Below are positions 54,658 to 63,928 of a stretch of DNA of 64,000 nucleotides, piece after piece (position 1 is the first letter of the stretch; every line of letters begins with the position of its first letter). The notes under the pieces are model-generated. The model saw nothing but the letters and a program-made list of their open reading frames with translations, was not told the origin of the DNA and ran no database searches. Origin of the DNA: Acinetobacter rudis (GTDB taxonomy: Bacteria; Pseudomonadota; Gammaproteobacteria; Pseudomonadales; Moraxellaceae); NCBI RefSeq assembly GCF_000829675.1, contig NZ_BBRX01000031.1, positions 1 to 64,000 of the forward strand, given 5' to 3'. The position numbers were made by a program, and so were the translations under genes.

Positions 54658-55599
54658 TTATTTAGTGGCACGCGGATGTGCTCGGTCATACACCTGTGCG
54701 AGATGTTCAAAATCAATATGGGTATAAATCTGGGTAGTGGTCAAGTTTTGATGACCTAACATTTCCTGTACTGCACGCAAATCACCACTATTACTGAGCA
54801 TATGGCTTGCAAAACAATGGCGCAATAAATGCGGATGTAAATCTACACCAACGCCGGCACGTAAGGCTTGAGACTTAACTCGATTTTCAATCTGTCTCGC
54901 AGTAAGACGCATACCCTTTTGACTGATAAAAACTGCATTTTCAGCACTAAACTCTCCCAACCACAGTTGGTAGACTTTAATCCATTCCAATAATGCATCT
55001 TTCGCTTTTTGTCCAAACGGAACAACGCGGGTTTTATTGCCTTTACCCGTTACCCTAAGTAGCAGACGATTAAGATGAATATCGTTAAAGTTAAGGCCTT
55101 GTAATTCCGCCAAACGCAGCCCACTTGAATAAAAAAACTCAAGCATCGCTTTGTCACGCACCCAGAGCTGCTGTTCAATGACAGCATCAGGTGGTGCTTG
55201 ATCTAAAATTTGATGGATCGTCTCAATATCAATCAGACCAGGCAAAGGTCGTGATTGGCGTTTTAATTTAAAATCATCACCAGGACTCATCGACAGATAT
55301 TTGCCCTGCTCTGCCCACTTCATAAATTGACGAATTGAACTTAAATGACGCTGCAAACTGCTTGCACTCAGTTGTTGCTGTTCAACTTTAAAAGCCAGAT
55401 ATTGACGTAAGTCAGCTGCTTCAACCTGATTTAACTCAAGATCTTGACTATAACAAAAGTCAATAAAAGCAGTGACATCACGAAAATAAGCATCAAGAGT
55501 ATGTGCAGACTGATTTTGAAGCTCAAGCTGCTTCATCCACATTGAGAGTAGTTGCATCGCACCAATTTTCATCGTTGCCTCTCCCAATGTGTTAGACAT
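54658..55599 (-). CDS. xerC: tyrosine recombinase XerC
   Basis: A 313-residue site-specific recombinase that, with XerD, resolves chromosome dimers at dif. N-terminal SAM-like DNA-binding domain (~15-105), then the catalytic domain with Arg162, Lys186, His257, Arg260, His283 and nucleophile Tyr292 (QIYTH). The C-terminal QVYDRAHPRA is XerC-specific. ATG at 55599 has AGG six bases upstream. Downstream of dapF by 18 bases, as in other gammaproteobacteria. Confidence 0.94.
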   Translation of the reverse strand: MSNTLGEATMKIGAMQLLSMWMKQLELQNQSAHTLDAYFRDVTAFIDFCYSQDLELNQVEAADLRQYLAFKVEQQQLSASSLQRHLSSIRQFMKWAEQGKYLSMSPGDDFKLKRQSRPLPGLIDIETIHQILDQAPPDAVIEQQLWVRDKAMLEFFYSSGLRLAELQGLNFNDIHLNRLLLRVTGKGNKTRVVPFGQKAKDALLEWIKVYQLWLGEFSAENAVFISQKGMRLTARQIENRVKSQALRAGVGVDLHPHLLRHCFASHMLSNSGDLRAVQEMLGHQNLTTTQIYTHIDFEHLAQVYDRAHPRATK

Positions 55600-55617
55600 A
55601 CTTAACCTGACTCGCCC

Positions 55618-56463
55618 TTAACCTTGAAAATAGCTCAGGTCTAAACGGCCTTCGTAAACCATGCTGGTCGGACCTGTCATCCAAACCACATCGCCTTCTC
55701 GCCATTCAATTTGTAAGACACCACCAGCCAATTCAACCTTGACTTGATTAGACAATAATCCACGGCGAATGCCTGAAACTGCTGCCGCACAGGCGCCAGT
55801 ACCACACGCTAAAGTTTCACCGACACCACGTTCAAATACACGCAAACGAATACTGCTTTCATCAATGATTTGCATAAACCCAGCATTGACGCGCTCAGGA
55901 AAATTCACATGCGACTCTACTTGAGGGCCAATATTTTCCACATCCGCAGTTAAAATATCGTTGACGATGGTCACTGCATGAGGATTCCCCATATTCACCA
56001 CATCGATATTCAACTGCTGTTGATCTTTCAACTCAAGGGTATATAACGCTTCTGTTTCTTGCGTCACAAATGGAATTTCAGTCGGCTGAAATTTCGGATA
56101 GCCCATATTAACTCGAACCCAACCATTTGGCCCCAATTCAGGCTCTACAATCCCTGAAGAAGTCTGAACTTTAAGTTTAGTCTTATTGGTCAAACGACGC
56201 TCATGAACAAATCGTGCAAAACAACGTACGCCATTACCACACTGTTCAACTTCACTACCATCTGCATTAAAAATACGGTACTTAAAATCGACTTGAGGAT
56301 AATCTGGTGGTTCAACAATAAGTAGTTGATCGAAACCCACGCCAAAATGTCGATCCGCCATACGGCGAATCGTTGCAGGATCTAAAAAGGCACGCTGGCT
56401 GATTAAGTCAACCACCATAAAGTCATTGCCCAAGCCATGCATTTTGGTGAACTCTAACAACAT
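55618..56463 (-). CDS. dapF: diaminopimelate epimerase
   Basis: A 281-residue cofactor-free epimerase that converts LL- to meso-diaminopimelate for lysine and peptidoglycan. The two catalytic cysteines are in [11 protein letters not shown] (Cys75) and [10 protein letters not shown] (~222). The N-terminal [15 protein letters not shown] is diagnostic. Six bases behind lysA, in the lptM-lysA-dapF-xerC operon. Confidence 0.97.
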   Translation of the reverse strand: MLLEFTKMHGLGNDFMVVDLISQRAFLDPATIRRMADRHFGVGFDQLLIVEPPDYPQVDFKYRIFNADGSEVEQCGNGVRCFARFVHERRLTNKTKLKVQTSSGIVEPELGPNGWVRVNMGYPKFQPTEIPFVTQETEALYTLELKDQQQLNIDVVNMGNPHAVTIVNDILTADVENIGPQVESHVNFPERVNAGFMQIIDESSIRLRVFERGVGETLACGTGACAAAVSGIRRGLLSNQVKVELAGGVLQIEWREGDVVWMTGPTSMVYEGRLDLSYFQG

Positions 56464-56469
56464 TGTGCT

Positions 56470-57720
56470 TTACTCCGCAGGTAATAAATATTCATTTTGC
56501 CAAAGTGATTCTATCGGTTCACGTGCACGAATCAAATGCACTTGATCGCCATCAACCATCACTTCTGCAGCACGACCTCGACTATTGTAGTTAGAGCTCA
56601 TCACAAAGCCATAAGCACCAGCCCCAAAAACTGCCAAATAATCATTGGTTTCTAAGGCTAACTCTCGATCTTTACCTAGGAAATCACCTGTTTCACAGAT
56701 CGCGCCCACGATATCCCATGTTTTGACCTCTGCAACTGGACGGGTCTGTACATTTTGAATATCCATCCAAGCTTGGTACAAAGAAGGACGAATCATGTCA
56801 TTCATTGCCGCATCAATCACAGCAAAATTGCGATGTTCTGTTGGTTTAAGTAGATCAACTTGAGTTAATAACACCCCTGCATTTGCTGAAATACAGCGGC
56901 CTGGTTCCATATAAACTTTAAGACCAAGCTTCTCTAATGCTGGTCGCATTGCATTGGCATATTCTGCAAAACTTGGCGGTGTTTCATCTTGGTAACGTAC
57001 ACCTAATCCACCACCAATATCGATATGTTTAAATGTGATACCCAACTCTTTTAGCTGTTCGATCATACCAATAACACGATCTAGTGCATCGACAAAAGGC
57101 TGGGTTTCAGTCAGTTGAGAGCCAATATGGCAATCAATACCCACAATATTCAAATGTGGCAAACTTTGAGCATATTGATAAGTTTCTAAGACATTATCGG
57201 AAGGAATACCAAATTTATTTTCTTTTAGACCGGTCGAAATATAGGGATGAGTTTTTGCATCGACGTCTGGATTGACACGTAGTGAGATTGGCGCCTGTAC
57301 ATTCATTGCTGCTGCAACTTTCTCAATACGTGCAAGTTCAGCATATGACTCAACATTAAAACAGGCAATGCCCACTTCGAGCGCTTTTTGAATATCAGCC
57401 TCTGTCTTGCCTAAACCTGAAAAGACAATTTTACTTGGCTCACCACCTGCTGCTAATACACGTGCAAGCTCACCGCCTGTGACGATATCAAAACCTGAAC
57501 CCAATTTGGCCAACACATTGAGCACAGCAATATTTGAGTTTGACTTCACCGCAAAGCAAATCTGGTGGTCTATATAATCAAATGCTTGATCTAAAGATAG
57601 ATAGTGCTGTTCTAAGGTTGCTTTTGAATACACATACAAGGGTGTAGAAAAACGCTGTGCCAAATCATCTAATGCACACTGTTCTGCATGCAATACGCCA
57701 TTAATGCGACTAAACCCCAT
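56470..57720 (-). CDS. lysA: diaminopimelate decarboxylase
   Basis: A 416-residue PLP enzyme that decarboxylates meso-diaminopimelate to lysine. PLP-binding lysine is Lys59 (FAVKSNSN), the phosphate-binding loop is HIDIGGGLGVRY, the barrel end is MEPGRCISANAG, and the active-site motif ICETGDFLGKD supplies the second-subunit cysteine. Length is normal. It follows the lptM-like gene and leads into dapF. Confidence 0.96.
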   Translation of the reverse strand: MGFSRINGVLHAEQCALDDLAQRFSTPLYVYSKATLEQHYLSLDQAFDYIDHQICFAVKSNSNIAVLNVLAKLGSGFDIVTGGELARVLAAGGEPSKIVFSGLGKTEADIQKALEVGIACFNVESYAELARIEKVAAAMNVQAPISLRVNPDVDAKTHPYISTGLKENKFGIPSDNVLETYQYAQSLPHLNIVGIDCHIGSQLTETQPFVDALDRVIGMIEQLKELGITFKHIDIGGGLGVRYQDETPPSFAEYANAMRPALEKLGLKVYMEPGRCISANAGVLLTQVDLLKPTEHRNFAVIDAAMNDMIRPSLYQAWMDIQNVQTRPVAEVKTWDIVGAICETGDFLGKDRELALETNDYLAVFGAGAYGFVMSSNYNSRGRAAEVMVDGDQVHLIRAREPIESLWQNEYLLPAE

Positions 57721-57752
57721 GAAGTCTTCCTTTCCAAAAGTCGTATAAAAAA

Positions 57753-57968
57753 TTATTGAATCTCGTTAACCTCAGAAGCTGCCGCTTGCTGCGCAGCTTG
57801 AGCATTTTTGCCTTGAGTTTGAGAAGCAAGATCAACATTGGGATGCAGCAGATAACGCGCACGTTTATCGTAGTTTGGATCACTTGTGAGCTGTAAATTA
57901 CCAGATTGACCACAGCCAACCAGCAGTGTGGTAAGCAACAAACCTGTAAAACCAAGGATATGACGCAT
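57753..57968 (-). CDS. lptM: LptM-like small lipoprotein
   Basis: A 71-residue lipoprotein: signal peptide with lipobox LVGC (Cys19) followed by GQSGNLQLTSDPNYDKR and an Ala/Gln-rich tail. In enterobacteria a small lipoprotein (YifL/LptM) encoded just upstream of dapF assists LptD disulfide maturation; its CG-x-x-G-x-L start is kept here (CGQSGNL). The same place at the head of a lysA-dapF-xerC operon supports the name. The sequence after the first ten mature residues is diverged. Confidence 0.72.
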   Translation of the reverse strand: MRHILGFTGLLLTTLLVGCGQSGNLQLTSDPNYDKRARYLLHPNVDLASQTQGKNAQAAQQAAASEVNEIQ

Positions 57969-58056
57969 CTGATCACCTATATGTTGAATTTACATCAGTA
58001 TACCTTGATCAAAACCCATCCCCAACGGCTAAAAACACAAAAGCGATACTTAAATT

Positions 58057-58086
58057 AAAAACACCAGCTTAAAGCTGGTGTTTTTT
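58057..58086. terminator. bidirectional terminator between cycA-type gene and lptM operon
   Basis: AAAAACACCAGCTT / AAGCTGGTGTTTTT perfect 14-base arms with a one-base centre (a hairpin with a small loop), T-tracts both ways. It sits 12 bases past the permease stop. Confidence 0.85.
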
Positions 58087-58098
58087 GTGTGGTCTGAC

Positions 58099-59502
58099 TT
58101 ATTTAGCCCGTTTTTTATAAAAACCGAGATAACCAATCAGCAAGATTAACAACCAAATTGGACTGACCATTAATGCTTTTCGAGTATCAGCTTCTAAGCC
58201 TAATACAACGATCATGCCAATAAAGAATACAATCACCACCCAGCACATCAAAACACCACCAGGCATTTTAAAAACTGATTTCGCATGTAAATCTGGACGA
58301 GTTTTATAATAAACGATGTAACTCCACATAATAATGAGCCACACACAAATAAATAATACTGTTGATAATGTCGTTGCCAGCGTAAATGCTTCAATGGTAT
58401 TTGGAACCAAATACTGTAATCCAGCACCAGCGACTAAACAAACGCCAGAGAAATACAATGCATTTGAAGGAACAAAACGCTTATTCAAAACACCAAATGA
58501 TTTTGGGCCTTGGTTTTCACGTGATAGACCAAACAACATACGGCTAGTTGAGAATACACCACTGTTCATTGATGACATCACAGAAGATAGTACAACCAAG
58601 TTCATAATAATCGCTGCAGCGGCAATCCCTGCTTGACTGAACAAGTTTACAAATGGACTAACTTTAGGATCAATATGGCTCCATGGTGTTACAGACATCA
58701 CAATGATTAATGCGAACACGTAGAAAAAGATAATTCGAATCGGAATGGAGTTCACTGCTTTAGGCAAGTTACGCTCAGGATCTTTGGTTTCAGCCGCAGT
58801 TGTACCCACCAACTCCACCCCAACAAAGGCAAAGATTGCGATCTGGAAGCCCGCTAAGAAACCTGCTGAACCTGTTGGGAACATCCCACCATAGCTCCAG
58901 AGATTTGAAAATGCAGCCACATCACCTTGTTCTGAGGTAAAGCCTATGAATATCATCCATAGACCAACAGCGATCAGAACTAAAATTGCAATAATCTTAA
59001 TTAAAGCAAACCAGAATTCTAACTCACCAAAGAGCTTCACCGTCATTAAGTTTAAACCCATGATAAATATAATGGCAGCCATACTGATCATGGCGCCTTC
59101 CATGGGTGAAAAGGACTGTCCTTGATTAAAAAACTCGAGGTAATAAATAATCGCAGAAAGATCAGCAATACCGATAGTGATCCAGCAAAGCCAATAGGTC
59201 CATCCGACAAAATAACCTGCCCATGGCCCAATTAAATCAGTGGATAAATCAATAAAAGAGCGATATTGCAAATTTGATAGCAACAATTCACCGAGGGCAC
59301 GCATGACGAAGAAAATCATCAAGCCAATAATCATATAAATAAAGATAATTGAAGGGCCAGCAAGGCTAATTGTTTTACCTGATCCCATGAAGAGACCGGT
59401 ACCGATACAACCGCCTATCGCAATCAACTGCAGATGTCGATTGGATAAACTGCGTTTGAGTTCATCTGATTCCCCAGAAGAACTGAGTTCATGATTTGAC
59501 AT
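58099..59502 (-). CDS. amino acid permease, CycA (D-Ala/D-Ser/Gly) type
   Basis: A 467-residue inner-membrane APC transporter with about twelve helices. The start motif LKRSLSNRHLQLIAIGGCIG and GTGLFMGSGKTISLAGPS, then FVGWTYWLCWITIGIADLSA and FVGVELVGTTAAETKDPERN, match the AAT subfamily, nearest to CycA (D-serine/D-alanine/glycine:H+ symporter). Exact substrate range cannot be told. A solo gene divergent from radA. Confidence 0.87.
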   Translation of the reverse strand: MSNHELSSSGESDELKRSLSNRHLQLIAIGGCIGTGLFMGSGKTISLAGPSIIFIYMIIGLMIFFVMRALGELLLSNLQYRSFIDLSTDLIGPWAGYFVGWTYWLCWITIGIADLSAIIYYLEFFNQGQSFSPMEGAMISMAAIIFIMGLNLMTVKLFGELEFWFALIKIIAILVLIAVGLWMIFIGFTSEQGDVAAFSNLWSYGGMFPTGSAGFLAGFQIAIFAFVGVELVGTTAAETKDPERNLPKAVNSIPIRIIFFYVFALIIVMSVTPWSHIDPKVSPFVNLFSQAGIAAAAIIMNLVVLSSVMSSMNSGVFSTSRMLFGLSRENQGPKSFGVLNKRFVPSNALYFSGVCLVAGAGLQYLVPNTIEAFTLATTLSTVLFICVWLIIMWSYIVYYKTRPDLHAKSVFKMPGGVLMCWVVIVFFIGMIVVLGLEADTRKALMVSPIWLLILLIGYLGFYKKRAK

Positions 59503-59785
59503 TGTTATATTCTTCTCTCAGATTTCATGTAGTCAAAGTAGCCTAAAATAGAGAAAATAAAAAAGAAAAATTGATGAAAATATAGGAAATTTTCAAAAAC
59601 TTTCATCAATCAGCTGTTATTTAGCCAATCTATTCCATTTACTGTTTTTATTTTAGCGTTCCGTCACACAAGCAGTATATGTGCCAATAGTCTAAGTTGA
59701 AAAGCGCTATTTTTTTTGAAATTGTATTTTAAAGCCCTACTTGATAGATTGTCTGACGTTATCTTTTAAAGCTGTGAATGACATT

Positions 59786-61174
59786 ATGAGTAAAGTCAAA
59801 AGTACCTACCGTTGCGAACAATGTGGTAGCCAACATCCCAAGTGGGCTGGGCAATGCAGTGATTGCGGCGAATGGAACAGTTTGATTGAAGTTCGCTTAG
59901 AAACTGGGACTGCTCATCGTGCTAAACCTAATTTTTCAGGGGGTTATGCAGGGCAAGCAGCACAAGTCACGACACTTAATCAAGTTTCAGTCTCACATGA
60001 AACACGTTTACCTACCGGTATTTCCGAGTTTGATCGTGTTCTTGGTGGTGGCCTCGTCACAGGTTCCGTAGTATTAATCGGCGGTGATCCGGGCATCGGC
60101 AAATCGACTATTTTATTACAAACAGCGACGCATATGGCGTCTGAACATCGTTCAGCCTTATATGTCACGGGTGAAGAATCTTTATCGCAAGTCGCACTAC
60201 GTGCACAACGTCTTGATCTTCCAACTGATCATCTCAAGGTCATGGCTGAAACTTGTGTGGAACGTATTTGTGAAGTTTTAGCACAGCTACGCCCTGCTGT
60301 TGCGATCTTAGACTCAATTCAAACCTTATATACAGAAACACTGCAATCTGCACCAGGCGGTGTATCACAAATTCGTGAATCGGCAGCCCTTCTCACTCGT
60401 TATGCCAAACAAAGTGGCACAGCGCTGTTTCTTGTTGGTCATGTGACCAAAGAAGGTGCACTAGCTGGGCCACGTGTCCTTGAGCATATGGTGGACTGCG
60501 TTTTATATTTTGAAGGACAATCTGACTCACGTTACCGTATGATTCGCGCTGTAAAAAACCGTTTTGGTGCGGTCAATGAATTAGGCGTCTTTGGAATGAC
60601 CGATAAAGGCCTAAAAGAAGTCGCAAACCCGTCTGCTATTTTCCTAAGCCGCTATGACGAAGCTATTCCTGGTTCTGTTGTCATGATTAGCCGCGAAGGT
60701 ACTCGTCCACTTTTAGTTGAAGTACAGGCTTTAGTCGATGATGCCCATGCTCAACCGCGCCGTGTTGCACTCGGTCTAGAACAAAACCGACTCAACATGC
60801 TACTGGCAGTCATGCATCGTCATGGTGGAGTGCAAACATCAGGACAAGATGTTTATGTTAACGTTGTCGGTGGTTTAAAAATTACCGAAACAGGTACAGA
60901 CCTTGCTGTACTTTTGGCCTGTGCCTCGAGTCTTCGCTCCAAAGCTTTGCCACAACAACTTGCCGTATTTGGTGAAGTTGGACTGTCCGGTGAGATTCGC
61001 CCTGTACCCAACGGCCAAGAACGACTTAAAGAAGCCATTAAACATGGGTTTAAATATATTATTGTCCCTAAAGGAAATGCACCGCAAAAAAGCATTGCAG
61101 GGGTTCAAATTATTGCAGTTGCTCGCTTACACGAAGCTTTATCTGAAGCGATGCAGCTCTGTGATGAGGTCTAA
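59786..61174 (+). CDS. radA: DNA repair protein RadA
   Basis: A 462-residue RecA-like, Lon-related protein that promotes branch migration in recombination and helps natural transformation. N-terminal zinc finger C10-x2-C13...C24-x2-C27, Walker A GGDPGIGKSTI, the RadA KNRFG motif, and a C-terminal Lon protease-like domain (from ~LLVEVQALVDDA onward) without the Ser-Lys pair. The start is taken at 59786 (MSKVKSTYRC); upstream in-frame codons (15 residues) look non-coding. Confidence 0.95.
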   Translation: MSKVKSTYRCEQCGSQHPKWAGQCSDCGEWNSLIEVRLETGTAHRAKPNFSGGYAGQAAQVTTLNQVSVSHETRLPTGISEFDRVLGGGLVTGSVVLIGGDPGIGKSTILLQTATHMASEHRSALYVTGEESLSQVALRAQRLDLPTDHLKVMAETCVERICEVLAQLRPAVAILDSIQTLYTETLQSAPGGVSQIRESAALLTRYAKQSGTALFLVGHVTKEGALAGPRVLEHMVDCVLYFEGQSDSRYRMIRAVKNRFGAVNELGVFGMTDKGLKEVANPSAIFLSRYDEAIPGSVVMISREGTRPLLVEVQALVDDAHAQPRRVALGLEQNRLNMLLAVMHRHGGVQTSGQDVYVNVVGGLKITETGTDLAVLLACASSLRSKALPQQLAVFGEVGLSGEIRPVPNGQERLKEAIKHGFKYIIVPKGNAPQKSIAGVQIIAVARLHEALSEAMQLCDEV

Positions 61175-61308
61175 GTAAATAGACACATTGGCTAAAAACT
61201 CATGCTCTATCAAATGAATATATAAATACTTCATTTTATATATTGAAATTCAACACAAAAGTCTGCATATATAGGCCCTGTATATTAATTTATTCAAGGA
61301 ATAACTGA

Positions 61309-62283
61309 ATGCAAGTTCGACAGCGTGGTTTGGTTGCAGCAATATTGATGGCAACGTTGGCAGTAGCACCTTTGGCAGAAGCAAAACGTGCTGGTGGTGG
61401 TAAAAGTCATGGAATGAGTCGTTCAAATAACTCAAGCCAGTCTTATCAACAATCTAATCAACATGCTCGTCCTGCCGCACCTGCTCAACAACCTGCAACT
61501 GCACCACAGCGTTCAGGTCCAGGTGTAGGTTCAATGGTTGCTGCTGGTGTTGCTGGTGCTGCAGTGGGTGCAGTTGCAGCCAATGCCCTTGCCGATGACA
61601 AACAAGCAGCTCCAGCTTCTGGTGCAGAGCAAGCTGCTGTACAACAAGAGGAAAAAGGCGGAATCCCGAGTTGGATTTGGTTAGTTTTAATTGCGGGTAT
61701 TGCATTTTTACTTTTCCGTAAATTTGGCGCAAAAAAAAAACTAACTAATTCAAATCCATATGCACCGAACCAGTCTGGTCCGAGCGCAGCACCATTTGCT
61801 CAGCAAGCGCCGCGCAGTACTGGTTCAAGCACCAATGTATTTGGTCAATCTGTAGGTGGTAGCGCAGCTGCTGCCCCAGTTGCAGGTGGTGCATATGCAC
61901 AAAGTGGCAACCAACTTCCAGATGGTACTGAACCTGCTGCATTTTTACGTGTAGCACGTCAGCGTTTTAACCATATTCAGTCCATGAATACAGCAAGTAA
62001 TGTTGAAGAAATTCGCCGTTATCTTACCCCTGATCTTTATCAGTCTATGCATAACGACATTATGGCCAACCAAGACCAAGACGTTGCAGAGTTTTCAAAC
62101 CTCAATGCCATGGTGATTGAAAGTGCTACAGAAAATGGTCAATACGTTGTCAGTGTTCGCTTTACAGGTACAGTAAGTGAAGATCTCAACAGCTTGCCAC
62201 AACCTTTTGCTGAAGTTTGGCACTTTGTAAAACCAGCAGGTTCTAACCAAGATTGGTTAGTTGCGGGTATTCAACAAGACTAA
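61309..62283 (+). CDS. Tim44-domain membrane protein with A10 tract
   Basis: A 324-residue protein: signal-like N-terminus ending LAEAK (~25), a Ser/Gln/Ala-rich low-complexity region (~35-85), a Gly/Ala segment, a membrane helix (IPSWIWLVLIAGIAFLLF, ~120-137), another low-complexity linker, then a Tim44-like domain (~205-324; FLRVARQRFNHIQSM, VEEIRRYLTPDLYQSMHND, VSVRFTGTVSED, WHFVKPAG). This matches the bacterial Tim44 family of unknown role. A run of ten A (61731-61740) encodes the Lys-Lys-Lys just after the helix, which is a possible slippage site. Confidence 0.87.
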   Translation: MQVRQRGLVAAILMATLAVAPLAEAKRAGGGKSHGMSRSNNSSQSYQQSNQHARPAAPAQQPATAPQRSGPGVGSMVAAGVAGAAVGAVAANALADDKQAAPASGAEQAAVQQEEKGGIPSWIWLVLIAGIAFLLFRKFGAKKKLTNSNPYAPNQSGPSAAPFAQQAPRSTGSSTNVFGQSVGGSAAAAPVAGGAYAQSGNQLPDGTEPAAFLRVARQRFNHIQSMNTASNVEEIRRYLTPDLYQSMHNDIMANQDQDVAEFSNLNAMVIESATENGQYVVSVRFTGTVSEDLNSLPQPFAEVWHFVKPAGSNQDWLVAGIQQD

Positions 62284-62319
62284 GTAATCCTCACCGCGGT
62301 ATTACATTAAGCATGATTT

Positions 62320-62348
62320 AAAAAACCAGTGTTCATCACTGGTTTTTT
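62320..62348 (+). terminator. terminator after Tim44 gene
   Basis: AAAAAACCAGTG / CACTGGTTTTTT perfect 12-base arms with a five-base loop, about 37 bases past the stop. Confidence 0.88.
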
Positions 62349-62536
62349 TAAACTCTAAATAACCCAACTTGATCACATCAAATTGTCTACCCAAGCATAA
62401 TTACGATATAAAAAACTTAGACTTGCTCAAACACCGCTCTTTTTCAGATCTATTTTATCTTTTATGACCCAACAGCATTATCCAGAGTGACTTTCTACTT
62501 AAAGTACCTTCGCAGATGTTGTTGCAAAGATCTAAT

Positions 62537-62574
62537 AAAAAAGCCTCTCGACTTTAACAGTGAGAGGCTTTTTT
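62537..62574 (-). terminator. terminator after degS-type gene
   Basis: AAAAAAGCCTCTC / GAGAGGCTTTTTT perfect 13-base arms with a 12-base loop, T-tract on the minus strand, about 15 bases past the protease stop. Confidence 0.88.
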
Positions 62575-62589
62575 ATATGAAAAATATGA

Positions 62590-63765
62590 TTAACGCTGTG
62601 GGAGTGGAATAAACTGATTTTCACTATTTTGAGCTTTACGCTCAGTAACAGTCACATCAAGATTCAAAACTTCATTTCCACGTAGCACTTCAATTTTAAT
62701 CACACTGTTTGGCACTTGTAAGGCTACATAATTAATCAAGTGTGAAGCAGAGGTAATCTCTTCATTATTCACTTTGACAATTTTATCACCCACTTTAAGA
62801 CCAGCATCTGCAGCAGGACCATTTTTCATTACCCCTGCAACCATTACACCTGGTTTACGAGGTTCTAATACATCATTTTGTTGGGGTGGAAGTAAACTAA
62901 TTCCCAACCAACCACGAATAACACGACCATCTTTTAAAATCGAATTTAATACTTGCTGACAAACTTTAGCTGGAATTGCAAAACCAATACCCAGTGAACC
63001 ACCAGTCTGAGAGAAAATCGCAGTGTTTACACCAATCAGATTACCTGCAACATCGATCAATGCACCACCAGAATTCCCAGGATTAATCGCTGCATCAGTT
63101 TGGATAAAGTCTTCATAGGTATTAATACCTAAGTCAGAACGACCTACAGCAGAAATAATCCCCTGAGTGACCGTTTGCCCCACACCAAATGGATTACCAA
63201 TAGCCAATACAACATCACCTACCTCATTTCCACTTAACTTAAATGGCAATACAGGTAGGTTTTCAAGGTCGATTTTAATTACAGCCAAGTCTGTGCCAGG
63301 ATCTGTACCGACAACTTTTGCCTCAGCACGACGACCATCTTGTAAACTCACCACAATTTGATCAGCTTGAGCAATAACATGATTATTCGTCAAAATATAA
63401 CCATCGGGACGAACAATAACACCTGAACCAAGACTATTTTCATTTTCTCCCTGTGAGCGTTCTGGGAACTGATTACCAAAAAACTCTCTAAATGCAGGGT
63501 CATTAAATAATGGATTTGTTTGTTTTAACTTCTGCGTAGTAAAAATGTTCACTACAGCTGGTGCCGCAACCTTAACGGCTTGATTATATGAAACCACACC
63601 GCCCGTACGTGAAGTATCAATCAATGGCTCTACCTTTTCAGCAGGCATTTTGACGCCATCAGAAGCAATCGGGGCTTTAGGTTGTTGATACTTTTGCCAA
63701 GCGACAAAGCTCAGAATAACGACAACTAGTAACACCCAAGGTAACCAAGAAACTGAGCGGCGCAC
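62590..63765 (-). CDS. membrane-anchored S1C serine protease, DegS/AlgW type
   Basis: A 391-residue periplasmic protease held by one N-terminal membrane helix (~8-24). The trypsin-like domain has the full triad: His129 (NNHVIA), Asp159 (GTDLAVI), Ser232 (NPGNSGGAL). A single PDZ domain (~275-370; WLGISLLPPQQ, GVMVAGVMKNGPAADAGLKVG) follows, unlike the two PDZ domains of DegP. This layout is that of DegS/AlgW, which cut an anti-sigma factor in response to misfolded outer-membrane proteins. Start GTG at 63765 with GAGGA seven bases upstream. The cognate anti-sigma gene is not in this window. Confidence 0.9.
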   Translation of the reverse strand: MRRSVSWLPWVLLVVVILSFVAWQKYQQPKAPIASDGVKMPAEKVEPLIDTSRTGGVVSYNQAVKVAAPAVVNIFTTQKLKQTNPLFNDPAFREFFGNQFPERSQGENENSLGSGVIVRPDGYILTNNHVIAQADQIVVSLQDGRRAEAKVVGTDPGTDLAVIKIDLENLPVLPFKLSGNEVGDVVLAIGNPFGVGQTVTQGIISAVGRSDLGINTYEDFIQTDAAINPGNSGGALIDVAGNLIGVNTAIFSQTGGSLGIGFAIPAKVCQQVLNSILKDGRVIRGWLGISLLPPQQNDVLEPRKPGVMVAGVMKNGPAADAGLKVGDKIVKVNNEEITSASHLINYVALQVPNSVIKIEVLRGNEVLNLDVTVTERKAQNSENQFIPLPQR

Positions 63766-63928
63766 TATATATTCCTCTAAAATTTATTTAATCATTCGAT
63801 ATAAACGCAATTTCTTCATTGTAATCAAAATAAAATCATATACCTAAAAAAACTCAAATAAAATTGTTCAGCTTTAGTTAATAGCTATAATATGCTTTAT
63901 TTTAACTCACAAGTTTTCGAACACTATT

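Larger units (their letters stand above)
62284..62589. other. intergenic region with two terminators
   Basis: About 305 bases between the converging Tim44 and DegS/AlgW-like genes, with one terminator at each side (described separately). The central 190 bases show no open frame or other structure. Confidence 0.6.

Noticed and set aside
61454..61957. Gln/Leu/His-rich open frames antisense to the Tim44-domain gene
   Set aside because: They arise from the low-complexity Ala/Gln/Pro codons of the sense gene.
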